DNA from: DATEKX01 sp963726785
GTDB taxonomy: Bacteria; Acidobacteriota; Blastocatellia; UBA7656
DNA: 64,000 nt
Reading direction: 5' to 3'
Assembly: GCA_963726785.1 (NCBI GenBank)
Contig: CAVSDJ010000008.1
Coordinates: 1,488,001-1,552,000 of the forward strand
Below the pieces are notes generated by a model, which was given only the letters and a program-made list of their open reading frames with translations, was not told the DNA's origin and did not search any database. Below are positions 33,617 through 43,319 of this stretch, piece after piece (position 1 is the stretch's first letter; each line of letters opens with the position of its first letter). Made by a program: the position numbers and the translations under genes.

Positions 33617-35366
33617 AATCTCTTCTAAGCTCTACTTTCTCGTCTGTCTCATTCCACCGCAAGCACCATGTGTCTTCATTCGGGGTGCTGTCAAGGAATT
33701 GGCCGACGCTGGCCCCGACGAGTTGATTCAAGATGGTGTTCACGTCTCTGAGGCCATAGTTTTCAAACTCGACTCGCTTTAGTAGCTGGTCCACGGCCTG
33801 CTTATCGCCATCCCTGTCGGGGTCGAATATGATGCGGCTCTTCCCGCCAAGACGCTGGTTGGCTTTATCGGTCATGTGCAGAAGCCGCGCCTTTATCATA
33901 TCCCTAGCGGTCGTCTCGGTGATGTAATCGAACACGACTATCCCTTGTTTGAGCCTATTGAATATCTCGGGGCGTTCTAACTCATCACGGAAGTATTCTT
34001 CCACGCGGGCGTGGAAGTGCGCGTCGACTTCCTTGCGGTCGTTCTTATTCAGACTGGCCCCCATGCCCTCCGTTGTGCCGATATTGCTTGTGAAGATGAA
34101 TATCGTTTCGCTCATGTCTACCGTGACACCCTTCCCATCCGTGAGTCGCGCGCCCTCAAGTATCTGAAGGAATATGTCCAGAATACGCTCATGCGCTTTT
34201 TCCACTTCGTCGATCAACACTATCGAATGAGGGCGCTCTTGAACCCAGTTCGTGAGTTGACCGCCTTCCAGGTGCCCGACATACCCGGGAGGAGGACCGA
34301 TGAGGCGCTGGTCCGTGTGCTCTCTTTGATACTCGCTCATGTCGATTCGCTTCAGGTTCTCTTCACTGCCTGTTATTGCTTCGCAAATTGCGCGGGCCAT
34401 CAACGTCTTCCCCACGCCCGTTGCTCCGACAAAGAACATGACCATGGCAGGGGTGCGGGTCGATTCATCAATCATCGAGTTGACCCGGTGCTTGGCGCGA
34501 TAAAGGCCATCGACGATTTGCTCGGTGGCATGCATCTGCCCCTTGACCGCCTGGACAATTTTCTTTTTGATCTCGATGATCTTTTGGCTGGCCCAATAGT
34601 CCACTTTCCTTCCGAAGCGGAACAGCGAGAAGACCTCCGACAAGGGAATGCTGACAGGTTGCGAGTCCGCCATCTCGACCAACTGAGCCAACTCCTGCAA
34701 GCGGTAACCTTCTGTCGCCCGCGAAAGGCCCTCGGGCGTTACCCTTCCAACCGGGAGGCTTGTCTGGAAGATACTTGAATCGCGATTCAACTGCTCAAAA
34801 TATGAGAAGCGCTCGGAGAATCTCGGCAATGAAATCAGGATTACTGCCGTGTCCGGGTCGGTGGTGATAAAATCCTGCGGAATGCGTGAATCGCTGCAAT
34901 AGAGGTAGATTGCTAAGCCTTGCTTGATCGGGTTCCCCGACGAGTCGCGTGTCAACTGGCGCAGTAATACGGCCTCCTCCGAAGGGTAGGCGAGCCGGTG
35001 CTCCGCGTTTTCGATTATCACCGCAGTCCGCTCGCTCGCTTCGTGCAGCAGCCTGGATAGAACTCTCAAAGCCAGGCCCGGGTTAGAGAGGTCACCCGGG
35101 CGATCCGCCAATCCCTGAAGAGTCTGTTGCGCCTGCTCAGTTGAGGTGTCCGCCCAGTATAGGACCCGTGGAGGCTCGTCGTGGTTGTAATAGACGACGC
35201 GGCGAAATCCCCGTTGCTCAACAAGGTATTGCCATATCCACTCAGTCAGGGGAACTGGCTGCGATTCCTTCCACACCCAATCCAGCACGTTACCGTGTAA
35301 CACGATTCGATGCCGGGTGGTGGCGGCTATATCGAATTTGCTCATCCACCCGATTGTGGTTTCCAT
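33603..35366 (-). CDS. ClpB-like AAA+ ATPase
   Basis: The second half is a ClpA/B D2-type AAA+ module: Walker A VGATGVGKT, RIDMSEYQREH, pore loop GPPPGYVGHLEGGQLT, Walker B IVLIDEVEKAH, sensor TSNIGTTEGMG and a C-terminal lid. The first 280 residues are a divergent AAA-like region without Walker motifs (MSKFDIAATTRHRIVLHGN, then PRVLYWADTSTEQAQQ). The total of 587 residues is much shorter than ClpB (about 860). Start 35366 has GAGG seven bases upstream. The ATG at 35345 overlaps the upstream stop as ATGA and is a good alternative. It probably unfolds or remodels a partner, perhaps the CHAT protease with Clp-N-like repeats encoded at 44945. Confidence 0.85.
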   Translation of the reverse strand: METTIGWMSKFDIAATTRHRIVLHGNVLDWVWKESQPVPLTEWIWQYLVEQRGFRRVVYYNHDEPPRVLYWADTSTEQAQQTLQGLADRPGDLSNPGLALRVLSRLLHEASERTAVIIENAEHRLAYPSEEAVLLRQLTRDSSGNPIKQGLAIYLYCSDSRIPQDFITTDPDTAVILISLPRFSERFSYFEQLNRDSSIFQTSLPVGRVTPEGLSRATEGYRLQELAQLVEMADSQPVSIPLSEVFSLFRFGRKVDYWASQKIIEIKKKIVQAVKGQMHATEQIVDGLYRAKHRVNSMIDESTRTPAMVMFFVGATGVGKTLMARAICEAITGSEENLKRIDMSEYQREHTDQRLIGPPPGYVGHLEGGQLTNWVQERPHSIVLIDEVEKAHERILDIFLQILEGARLTDGKGVTVDMSETIFIFTSNIGTTEGMGASLNKNDRKEVDAHFHARVEEYFRDELERPEIFNRLKQGIVVFDYITETTARDMIKARLLHMTDKANQRLGGKSRIIFDPDRDGDKQAVDQLLKRVEFENYGLRDVNTILNQLVGASVGQFLDSTPNEDTWCLRWNETDEKVELRRDYENR

Positions 35367-36454
35367 GTTTGAGCCTCGGTGTGTGTATGTTCAACCTGAT
35401 TGGCTGTTTTAGCTGGTGCCACATTGCGTATTTTTAGCGATTTCCAATCTCCGCCAGGGTCTTTCCATATTACATCATCGATTATGAGGCCAAGTGCTTG
35501 GGCCTGGGCAATCACAGACTCAATATCCCCGATGCATCCGTTGTGAGCAGTCATTTTCGCCGTGCCGCTTCCAGAGGCCCCCTCCATTAACAGGTTTATA
35601 TGGCCATCCTGATTGACCCTGGAATCAACTTTCACATGCAGGGTCTGACTATTGGCCCTGTGCTGAAAAACGATCAGGTTACCGGCCTCTATCGTATCTT
35701 CGTGGACCCGCTTGAACCCTGCATTCTGAAAGGCCCGGTCCAGGGTTTGGGCTAAGGAACGATGCTCAGCCCGTTTGCGTTCAACCTGCTCAGCTTCCTT
35801 GATTAACTCCTGGAACTTTGAACGGAATTGGTCAACGTCGGCATCAGTGATGTGCTTGCTGCCAGTTATGGCGGCATTTAAGTCTATTTCAAATTTCTGC
35901 GCGCCTGTGTAAACCAACGACAGACTGCACGGTAGAGCCGGGTTCGCTCGCCATTGCAACTCGCCAAGCAATCCTTTTAGGGTCCTTCGATTTCGTTCGC
36001 TTTCTTTTTGCGCGCTGTACTGGGCGCTCTGCTGCTCTTGCTCAAGGCGCTCGGAGGTTGAAGAGATCAGGGTTTCAATCTCTGGCATGCGGCGCTCGAC
36101 CTCAGCGGCGACGCTCTCCGCGTCCTGTCGCATCGAAGTGGCGAGCGCCTGGTCTGAGTTGACCCACTCAACCTTTGAGCGTAGCGCCATGAGCCGGTCA
36201 AGCGCGGCTTGTAGCTTACGCATACTTCCACGAAAGCTTTCTATCTGGGCGTTAAGAGTCTCAAGCTTTTTGCGAAACCCTTCGTTGATCTCTCCTTGGA
36301 GGTAGCGCTCGACTTCTAAGCTCTCGGCTTGCCTGACCAGATTGGCCGCGTTGGCCAACACGGCGACAAGAGCCCGACTTCTATTAAACTCCCGCTCAAT
36401 CGCGGCGCGGGCCTCGGCAGTCAATGTCGCCTTCGCGCACTTTTCACCGCTCAT
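35342..36454 (-). CDS. Coiled-coil protein of the conflict cluster
   Basis: The first 180 residues are a long alpha-helical coiled coil (LEVERYLQGEINEGFRKKLE, RRMPEIETLISSTSERLEQE). A second helical segment follows (230-260), then a small alpha-beta domain from about 270 (LIVFQHRANSQTLHVKVDSR). AAGGAG eight bases before the ATG supports the start. The stop overlaps the ClpB-like gene. It is probably structural, joining the ATPase to the GAP1/GTPase part. Family not recognised. Confidence 0.6.
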   Translation of the reverse strand: MSGEKCAKATLTAEARAAIEREFNRSRALVAVLANAANLVRQAESLEVERYLQGEINEGFRKKLETLNAQIESFRGSMRKLQAALDRLMALRSKVEWVNSDQALATSMRQDAESVAAEVERRMPEIETLISSTSERLEQEQQSAQYSAQKESERNRRTLKGLLGELQWRANPALPCSLSLVYTGAQKFEIDLNAAITGSKHITDADVDQFRSKFQELIKEAEQVERKRAEHRSLAQTLDRAFQNAGFKRVHEDTIEAGNLIVFQHRANSQTLHVKVDSRVNQDGHINLLMEGASGSGTAKMTAHNGCIGDIESVIAQAQALGLIIDDVIWKDPGGDWKSLKIRNVAPAKTANQVEHTHTEAQTWKPQSGG

Positions 36455-36582
36455 ATTATTTTCTCCTTAATCTTTGCCGTATTCTTATCGATTCTGACCT
36501 CATCTGACTCTGCCGGACCAAACATATCATAAAGGGATTACGCAACCGGACACGGAACAAATCCGAGTGCTGATACTACTCT

Positions 36583-39006
36583 TCATAACCTCTTCGGAAA
36601 GTAACGCGCCAGATTTCTGGCCAGGTCCGTATTGAATCGCACTAAGTGACTAGACAGTTGCTCAATAAGCCAGTTGCGAGACCCATCCTTGGGCAAATGT
36701 TCAAAGGTCTGTGCAATGGCTCTTATAAGGATTTCTCTTAGCTCCTGGCTACAAGAATCGCCTACATGAATTAACTCCGCGAGGGGAATCAGGTGCCAGC
36801 CTGACCGGTCAGATAGAATCCACTCGGCCACCGCTTCTGATTTTCTGGATATGATGTCTCTGATCGTCAGGAACACGGTCTTGTTATAGGGATTAACGCG
36901 CAAGTAACTTGCAGCTATCGGGATGCTACGTTTAACCGGAAGTGCTTCGAGCAAGCCTGTGATTTTTCGATAAAAGGATTTCCGTTGATCGCTGAGCACC
37001 GTTATCGGTCGGCGAAAATCGCCGTGATTGGGATCGGCCACGTCTACCCAACTCGCATACTTTGGCAGACGCATTCTAGGGTTTTGGTGAGCCAGTATTG
37101 TCTGGGGGTCGTCTAATACTTCCGCGAGTTCCACAAGCATTTCAACGAAACTGCGCGCGAACTGATCCTTTCGCGTTTCCAACCAGGTTTGAAACAGCAC
37201 AAGGCTTAGTTTACGTCTGTTACTTTCCGAGAGGGGCATGCGGCCGATAAGGATGGTGAAGTCTGTGTTCGCGAATGATTCTATTTCTCTTATTGTCTGC
37301 ACTAGAATGCTATTTCTATGCTTCACAAAGCTGCCGGAAGCAAAGGGGGGGTAGGTATCCGCCAGCTCGAATATAAAGTAGTTGATCAGCTTGAGCACGG
37401 ACTCGAACTGGTCTTCTCTGAAGTGAGCCCAAATCTGGCGGGCGAACTTCCGGATAAAGATATGAGTGAGCTGCGGATTTCTGCGGCAAGTCGCTTCCAT
37501 GCTCGAAAGAAAAAACAAGCCCTGGAGGCTTGGTTTGAGTTCGGGGAATTCAACAGTAAAACTGGACAGCATAGGATAATCTTTTCTTCTCGCCTCTACT
37601 ATTCTGGTGAGATGATCTACGATGTCGTCTCGTGTTGAAGGTTCCTCTTCAAACAAGCTCGGGATAAAACTTTCGAGCGCAAATCTGAGCTTCGCTGGGT
37701 CAACCTCTTCGTAACCCCTCCGAACGCGCGCAGGGAATACGCCCTGTTGATCGGCCTCAACCCAAAACCTGACCTGGGTCGCGGCAGGCAGGCGCTCCAG
37801 GACTACTTGCAAGCTGTGAGCAGATCTTTCTTCGAATCTCTCATAGAAGCTCAAGATTTCTTTAACAAGTTCTTGATGCGGGCGCTTGCCCGTTGAGTCC
37901 AGCGCCCTGCAAACGGCAGCGTAAGCTTCAAGCCGGTCTTCTTCGTTCGTTATTTCTCTAATGGCCCGATGCAATGACCTGGGTTCAAAATCCGCCCCTC
38001 TAAACTTGCCAACCATTGTCGTGACCTGGCGAAGTGTCAAGTTGCGATTCTCGGCCTTTGCCTCTTCAACCGCTGAGTAGAGTTCGAATCCCGCGTCTAA
38101 GCCCGAGCGTGAGGGCTGGCAATCGACAGGAAGCAGGTTACTCAGCCAATCACGAAGCGCGCTCAATTCTTCCCACTTCTCTCCCTGTGCGAGCTTGATG
38201 CAGTGGGATAGCCAAGGCCAGGCTTGCCCGTCGGTCCGTTTTTCTGCGCTGGTTCGCAGCATCGTGACGACGTATTCTGCCGATGCGGAAGACGCCGCGT
38301 ACAGCTCATTGACTGAAAAAGTCGCGTCCCTCTTGAATCCGATTGGCAGGATTGAAAAGGCTGCGGCCAGTCGCAGCAATCGAAGAAAGTCGCGATTGTC
38401 GGAGATACTTTTATCCGGCCCGTGAGCTTCCGTGTACAATCTCTGAAAGTCTTCATGAGGAGGAGGCATCTGAAGCGCAGATACCTCTTTCGAGTCAGGG
38501 TTGGAGAGTCGTTTAACCAGCCAGTCAAATAAATCGTAAATGTTCCTCTCGCCTACTTCGGGGATAAGGAAGGCAAACAGGTTGAGCTGCTTGCTCTGAT
38601 CGATGTTCACACTGACAGGCAGCAGGAGGTCAGCGCCATAAGGGTCTTGCGGCTGATAGCCGATCGCAATTGAAAGGTGGGCCGCAATCCAGGCGAGGTT
38701 ATAATTGGATTCTTTTACCAGTTCATCAGGGACCACGTAACTATGCGCCAGGTAATTGCCCTCCGACCGATCAAACGTCGCGCCCGTATAAGCCAGAATG
38801 CTTATCGCATAAGTTTCTTCGGCAGGAAGATGAAATGCTCGGAAGATCAGCGGCGGGTCCGCTGTGGCATCCGACCCGGAGTACCGGCTTGCTTGCGCCT
38901 CCAGTTGCGCCCGCGCCCGCGCGGAAATGTTCGAGGAGATCGCTACTGTCTCGAATTTCCTCCCGCCCGAACTCGTGTAAATGTGCTGTTTGAGTTCATG
39001 ACTCAT
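36583..39006 (-). CDS. GAP1-like protein (GTPase-associated protein 1)
   Basis: The 807-residue protein opens with HIYTSSGGRKFETVAISSNI, then LPAEETYAISILAYTGATFD and GNYLAHSYVVPDEL, matching the N-terminal pattern (YTS..GF.TVA.S, LS.....DYSGR..YLAH.LV) of the GAP1-N domains described for GTPase-centred NTP-dependent conflict systems. The rest is helical and featureless to me, possibly a long armadillo-like solenoid. Its start overlaps the stop of the 39003 gene by four bases (ATGA). Together with the GTPase at 40291 it defines the cluster type. In that class GAP1 is thought to be a scaffold or regulator of the GTPase switch. Confidence 0.75.
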   Translation of the reverse strand: MSHELKQHIYTSSGGRKFETVAISSNISARARAQLEAQASRYSGSDATADPPLIFRAFHLPAEETYAISILAYTGATFDRSEGNYLAHSYVVPDELVKESNYNLAWIAAHLSIAIGYQPQDPYGADLLLPVSVNIDQSKQLNLFAFLIPEVGERNIYDLFDWLVKRLSNPDSKEVSALQMPPPHEDFQRLYTEAHGPDKSISDNRDFLRLLRLAAAFSILPIGFKRDATFSVNELYAASSASAEYVVTMLRTSAEKRTDGQAWPWLSHCIKLAQGEKWEELSALRDWLSNLLPVDCQPSRSGLDAGFELYSAVEEAKAENRNLTLRQVTTMVGKFRGADFEPRSLHRAIREITNEEDRLEAYAAVCRALDSTGKRPHQELVKEILSFYERFEERSAHSLQVVLERLPAATQVRFWVEADQQGVFPARVRRGYEEVDPAKLRFALESFIPSLFEEEPSTRDDIVDHLTRIVEARRKDYPMLSSFTVEFPELKPSLQGLFFLSSMEATCRRNPQLTHIFIRKFARQIWAHFREDQFESVLKLINYFIFELADTYPPFASGSFVKHRNSILVQTIREIESFANTDFTILIGRMPLSESNRRKLSLVLFQTWLETRKDQFARSFVEMLVELAEVLDDPQTILAHQNPRMRLPKYASWVDVADPNHGDFRRPITVLSDQRKSFYRKITGLLEALPVKRSIPIAASYLRVNPYNKTVFLTIRDIISRKSEAVAEWILSDRSGWHLIPLAELIHVGDSCSQELREILIRAIAQTFEHLPKDGSRNWLIEQLSSHLVRFNTDLARNLARYFPKRL

Positions 39007-40271
39007 GACGTTGCCATCCGCTTCGCAAGAACAATTGTATTTCGCAGGGCCTGCGCCACACCATCAAGTGACGTGCTGTATTCGGGCAGTCCTGGAAAGT
39101 TTTGATGCGCCCACTGAAGAAGCAAAGGGTCGGTCCTGGGCCCGGTGAGAATCCCAAAGGGTGTTAACTCTGAGGTCCATAATCGTTCAAGCAATTCGCT
39201 CAGGTCTTTTTCGCCACGGTATCGCGAGCTGCCAACCCCGATCAAGATTGCGGTCGAATTCACTTTTTCATCCTTAGTCACGGGAGCGTCTTTGTTCCAC
39301 ATCTCAACGACAAAGGGCCATTCGCCACGCCACCAATTTTTTACACAGCCCTGCAAGGGAGGCACGCTGTCGCCCGGCACCGGGGGGGAATTTCTCAACT
39401 GATGGAGTTGCCCCCAGTGCAGCCCCTCCTCCGTGGGCTTAACCAGGATGCGCGACCGCAACCACCTGTCACGCGTTAATTCAATTCGCTCGGCCCACGG
39501 TCGAGCTTCTACCCCGTTTAACGTCATGCGGTGTAGCTGCGAAAGGAAAAGCCGACCGGTTACTCCGCCAACATCGGCAATGCGGATAATACCTGGCTCC
39601 AGACCAGGCGCGGCGGAATGAGGCGTTGCTTCTTGCGAATAAGGCCCCATGAGCCAATCCAACGCAGCCTTAGCATCTTTGAATGAGCGCAGGTCATTAC
39701 AAGCGCTCGCGACGCGCACACGATCTTTATCCGATAACGCACCCTTCGGGTCCAACAACGCGATCTTTGATGGCGGGCCGGGACAAATAGAATAGATGTA
39801 ATGAAGCCGGTCTATGAGTTCGGCAAAAGAAGGAGCGGCTTGTATGCCCAACATCCATGCGGACTGAGCCTGGAAGTCCGGTGAAGGCTCCGGGGCATCC
39901 AGAAGAATAAGTTTTGTTTCGGCCAGGGCGCTGATGATCGGGGCCATCCTGTATTTCTCTTCGGCGCTCACAAGGTCAGGCAATCGCGGGAAAGCCGAAA
40001 GACGAGTTTGCCACATCCAGACCGGGATGTTGCCTCGGTGCTTGCAGATGATCTGCCATTCTGAGTCGTTTGAAAGGTGTCGCGTAATGCCATCAAACAT
40101 CCCGCCAAGGAGGCTGTCAGGCGCGGGCGCATCTTCGACAAGCGCGAGATAGCCGATAATAATCGGCCTCTTATTGGGCGGCGCGGCAAGTAGAAATGTG
40201 CCTCCGCATGTGCAGTAGCCAGCCCGCTCAGACTTGGTAAAACAGTGCGGACAGAGCCATCCTTTCGTCAC
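39003..40271 (-). CDS. Zinc-ribbon protein between GTPase and GAP1
   Basis: GTG start (AAAGGAGG nine bases upstream). The N-terminus is a zinc ribbon, WLCPHCFTKSERAGYCTCGG (CxxC...CxC). The remaining 390 residues form an alpha-beta domain (PIIIGYLALVEDAPAPDSLL, LILLDAPEPSPDF, IALLDPKGALSDKD) followed by beta-rich segments. It may be a Rossmann-type regulatory domain, but no nucleotide-binding motif is clear. Tight four-base overlap with GAP1 and 19-base spacing from the GTPase mean it belongs to the same complex. Confidence 0.6.
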   Translation of the reverse strand: MTKGWLCPHCFTKSERAGYCTCGGTFLLAAPPNKRPIIIGYLALVEDAPAPDSLLGGMFDGITRHLSNDSEWQIICKHRGNIPVWMWQTRLSAFPRLPDLVSAEEKYRMAPIISALAETKLILLDAPEPSPDFQAQSAWMLGIQAAPSFAELIDRLHYIYSICPGPPSKIALLDPKGALSDKDRVRVASACNDLRSFKDAKAALDWLMGPYSQEATPHSAAPGLEPGIIRIADVGGVTGRLFLSQLHRMTLNGVEARPWAERIELTRDRWLRSRILVKPTEEGLHWGQLHQLRNSPPVPGDSVPPLQGCVKNWWRGEWPFVVEMWNKDAPVTKDEKVNSTAILIGVGSSRYRGEKDLSELLERLWTSELTPFGILTGPRTDPLLLQWAHQNFPGLPEYSTSLDGVAQALRNTIVLAKRMATS

Positions 40272-40290
40272 AAGCGCGCCCTCCTTTGCC

Positions 40291-41994
40291 CTAGTTTGCT
40301 AGTATCCACAGGAGCGGTAAAAGCACATGTTGTGGGTCAGGCTGTCTGCCGCCTCTCGGTCCACGTGTGAGAATCTTATCCAATGGAAGCAGGTTTAGAT
40401 CCGTCCTCGCGGGAGCAGCCTGTTGCTCCTGCCCAAGTGAGGTATACATCGTGGCCTGAGGTATTGGCGCTGCCGTTGCTTCCTGCTTGACGAATTCTTC
40501 CGTTTCACGACCGCAACTGCTGACAAAGAAGAATCCAACGTCTCGGAATTTTTTTTCGGCCAATTCGACGAATTGACGCTCGCCAAAATCGATCAGGATT
40601 TGTTTTGATATTCCGCTAATTTTGCTCAGGATCTCGCGCCATTCCACCTTGCTCGGCCTAAAGTCGGGATCATTCAAAGGAAACCTTTTATATTCTTTCA
40701 ACACGTCGGGGATCAGGTCTGCTTTAGAAACGGCTATCGCAAGTCGGCGATCAAGCTTTTTGTCCTCGCCCACGCGATCAACCCCGCAGCGAGATATGAA
40801 CTCCGCGAGGCCTCCAATCTGCGATTTAAGATCCGGCACGGCATTCATTTTTATAGAAGCAAAGTTAAGTCGTTCCGCAATCTTTGACACGAGGCTTTCG
40901 TGCGGAGTGTCATGCACCAACAGGGCTAGTTCCACGGCCAGGCTGCCATAGGGGTGATATTCGAACTTCTTAAGAAGCGTGCCGATGGGATCGCCATCGA
41001 CCTGATGATTCATCTGCTCGGCGATTGTATAGGCGCTGCCACTGGAAAGGAGCGGGTCGGGGTCATTGGCCACCGGGTAATTATGCGTGGAAAGAGCATG
41101 CTTCATCCTGCTCAACAGGATCTGCTTTTGGTAGTGCTCGTAATGATCAAGGAGTTTAAATTGTGTATACACCAGGCCGATTTCCTGCAAGGCGGGATAC
41201 AAATCGCGTCGCACCATGGATCGCAATCCCGGCGACGCTTCGGGATCGGCGATGAATATGGATTCCTTCGTATCCAATATCAATGCCCGCCGGGCGCGTA
41301 ACTTGGCATCTTCATCGCCTAAAGAGAGCCAATCTTCATAAGTCTCGCCCGCCAGATCCGTCAACGCGAGTTTCCGATTCCTCCAACCATCCCCTCTGAG
41401 CTTAAGGACCAGTGTGCGGCGATCATCAGGTTTTGTTTTTCCCGGAATGATGCCGTTGATCTTGAACTTATCCCCAACCTCCTCCTTGTACTTGCGCTCG
41501 TTATGAAAGTGTATGGCGGTCATCCCAGTCCAGTCATACAAGTGGCTATCAATCTCCACCATGAGCGAGGCGCAGTATACGGTCTTACCCGCTTTAGAAG
41601 CCCCCCATATCCCTATTGGCGGGCTCCAACCATCTCTGTCGATAATCACTTTGCAAGTCGGGCAATGAGGCAGTAAATACAGGTTGGGGTGATCATGGCA
41701 CGGCACGGGTGTTGACCATATTGCGGAGAGGTTTGCCGGGAAGCGCGTCCTCGTTTCGTGAGGAAGCTCATCGTATAAGGTTAGTTTGGGGTTATCGCAC
41801 AGATAACAACCATATAACATTTTATTCATCGGAATTGGACTAAGACATTTCAACCAGCCCAAGTCGTCCCCCGGGCCGATGTTCGCTTCGTTGTCGCAGC
41901 GAAAGAATCGCGCCACCGGGGGTTGAGGGGTTTGCGGCTGCGGAGCCTGCGGTTGTGGAATCCTGGCAGAAGGCTTAGATTTCTTCCCAAACAT
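40291..41994 (-). CDS. Conflict-system GTPase with N-terminal cysteine domain
   Basis: After a Pro/Gln-rich start (residues 10-28), an N-terminal region carries Cys pairs (CYLCDNP, about 65; PHCPTCKV, about 110). The GTPase follows: P-loop IGIWGASKAGKTVY (131-138), G3-like LALTDLAGETYEDW, and G4 IAVSKADLIPD. The core is of the TRAFAC-like type seen in GAP1 systems. AAGGA precedes the start. The protein is predicted to act as the NTP-dependent switch that decides when the effectors (CHAT protease, proton channel) fire. It lies directly upstream of the zinc-ribbon and GAP1 genes. Confidence 0.8.
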   Translation of the reverse strand: MFGKKSKPSARIPQPQAPQPQTPQPPVARFFRCDNEANIGPGDDLGWLKCLSPIPMNKMLYGCYLCDNPKLTLYDELPHETRTRFPANLSAIWSTPVPCHDHPNLYLLPHCPTCKVIIDRDGWSPPIGIWGASKAGKTVYCASLMVEIDSHLYDWTGMTAIHFHNERKYKEEVGDKFKINGIIPGKTKPDDRRTLVLKLRGDGWRNRKLALTDLAGETYEDWLSLGDEDAKLRARRALILDTKESIFIADPEASPGLRSMVRRDLYPALQEIGLVYTQFKLLDHYEHYQKQILLSRMKHALSTHNYPVANDPDPLLSSGSAYTIAEQMNHQVDGDPIGTLLKKFEYHPYGSLAVELALLVHDTPHESLVSKIAERLNFASIKMNAVPDLKSQIGGLAEFISRCGVDRVGEDKKLDRRLAIAVSKADLIPDVLKEYKRFPLNDPDFRPSKVEWREILSKISGISKQILIDFGERQFVELAEKKFRDVGFFFVSSCGRETEEFVKQEATAAPIPQATMYTSLGQEQQAAPARTDLNLLPLDKILTRGPRGGRQPDPQHVLLPLLWILAN

Positions 41995-42061
41995 TTTTAT
42001 TCCTTTCTGCGAACTCTTCTGGAGTTCCTTAGTTCTTTACTCAGCAAGAGAATCTTTTGAG

Positions 42062-42544
42062 TTACGGTAAAACCACTCTGAAGCCGAAAGCGCCGCTGAT
42101 GTTGTACGGCGATGCCGACCGATGATCCCATCCGTGGATTCGCTTTTCCGGGTTGAGATGGTCCAAAGGGCGTGCGGACGGCCCATAAGCATAAGGGTTA
42201 TACCAATCGCTGCACCATTCGGGGATGGGGCTTACCCGGCTCGATTTCTCAGGACTAAATTGACTTAGTTCTTTAGCATGTGGCAAACGCCCCCCGGCAT
42301 GCTTGCAATAGGCGCTAGCCTCGTACCAGGAGAGGCCGCGGACCGGCTGAGCGAGACGTTTCCACTCGAACCCGATCCGCCTGAGCAATTCATCCCCGCC
42401 AGCTATAAGCGGCCTGCTGGGCTGTTCCCAATTCCGCTCATCAAAGTAGCTGCCGGATTCGACGAAGCGCATGAATTCCCCAAGCGTCACCGTATCAATG
42501 GAGATTCGGACCATAATTTTATCGACGATTATGCTGCGATACAT
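42062..42544 (-). CDS. Minimal FGE/SUMF1-like (formylglycine-enzyme fold) protein
   Basis: VTLGEFMRFVESGSYFDERN, LAQPVRGLSWYEASAYCKHA, GGRLPHAKE, EWCSDWYNPYAYG and GAFGFRVVL follow the order of the FGE-sulfatase fold, but the protein has 160 residues against about 250-300 and lacks the usual GGSW..R.A.R segment, so catalysis is doubtful. In bacterial conflict systems this fold often serves as a ligand-binding module. Start three bases after the ZorB-like stop. The function here is inferred only from position. Confidence 0.7.
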   Translation of the reverse strand: MYRSIIVDKIMVRISIDTVTLGEFMRFVESGSYFDERNWEQPSRPLIAGGDELLRRIGFEWKRLAQPVRGLSWYEASAYCKHAGGRLPHAKELSQFSPEKSSRVSPIPEWCSDWYNPYAYGPSARPLDHLNPEKRIHGWDHRSASPYNISGAFGFRVVLP

Positions 42545-42546
42545 CG

Positions 42547-43284
42547 TTACTTCCCTGCTGTCGCATCAGTAGGACGTCCGGCGCGAAAGTCAATATCGAT
42601 TCGCCTGCATCGCTTATGCCACTCGGCCAAACCTTCGCTCGACTTTGGTTTCAATAATTGCATCTCCCCCATGCCCACGGGGTAGATGGAGTAGTCCTTG
42701 CCTGCCTGAAGTCTTCTCCTCGTCAGGTGATTCTTTATTTCATCTACGACCCTCAGAGCCCGGCGGTAAGATAACAGGTTGTTATATTCATCCGTGAACG
42801 TCTCATCCGTGTGGCCCACCACATAAATAAGCTTATGGGTCTTGATATATTGATCGACATAGGACCGAATCGTCTGAAAGCCGGTTGCCGGGTCGGACTC
42901 AAACTCATCATACTTATCAACTTTGAAGTGGAGCACATCCTCGGGAATGCTTTCCGATTTCGGTTCCTGACACCCTTTATACAATTCCCATATCTTTTGG
43001 TACTGAGCAGCCTGGTCGTTCAGGAATGCCAGTTGTATGATGGGGTCGGCATCCGCCGGGGGCCATTTCAACCTGGGCCTTTTGTCCGGCTCTACGCATA
43101 GTTCTGAAGCGCGGCGCTCCCAAAATGCCATTTGGGACCCGGTAATCTCAGGCACATGCGCCATCCCACTCGCCATATAAGTGTACATAAGCGAGCCCAC
43201 CGTGAATAGCATCAACAGCACGTCGAACACAACAATCACGGAAGCGGTTGACCGCCGTCTGCTTGTTTTCCTGATTGCTCTCAT
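42547..43284 (-). CDS. ZorB/MotB-like protein with OmpA domain
   Basis: One membrane segment near the N-terminus (about 17-38, VIVVFDVLLMLFTVGSLMYT) is followed by a periplasmic linker and an OmpA/Pal-like peptidoglycan-binding domain (about 130-235): YVVGHTDETFTDEYNNLLSY, RRALRVVDEIK and YPVGMGE. This is the layout of MotB, TolR-like and Zorya ZorB proteins (ZorB about 240 residues; 245 here). The short charged N-terminus RAIRKTSRRRST fits ZorB. AAGGAG precedes the ATG. It is encoded 35 bases after a MotA-like gene, so the two very likely form a proton-driven anchored complex. Confidence 0.75.
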   Translation of the reverse strand: MRAIRKTSRRRSTASVIVVFDVLLMLFTVGSLMYTYMASGMAHVPEITGSQMAFWERRASELCVEPDKRPRLKWPPADADPIIQLAFLNDQAAQYQKIWELYKGCQEPKSESIPEDVLHFKVDKYDEFESDPATGFQTIRSYVDQYIKTHKLIYVVGHTDETFTDEYNNLLSYRRALRVVDEIKNHLTRRRLQAGKDYSIYPVGMGEMQLLKPKSSEGLAEWHKRCRRIDIDFRAGRPTDATAGK

Positions 43285-43319
43285 AAACCAACTCCTTACG
43301 CTTCGTTTACGCCCGCTCC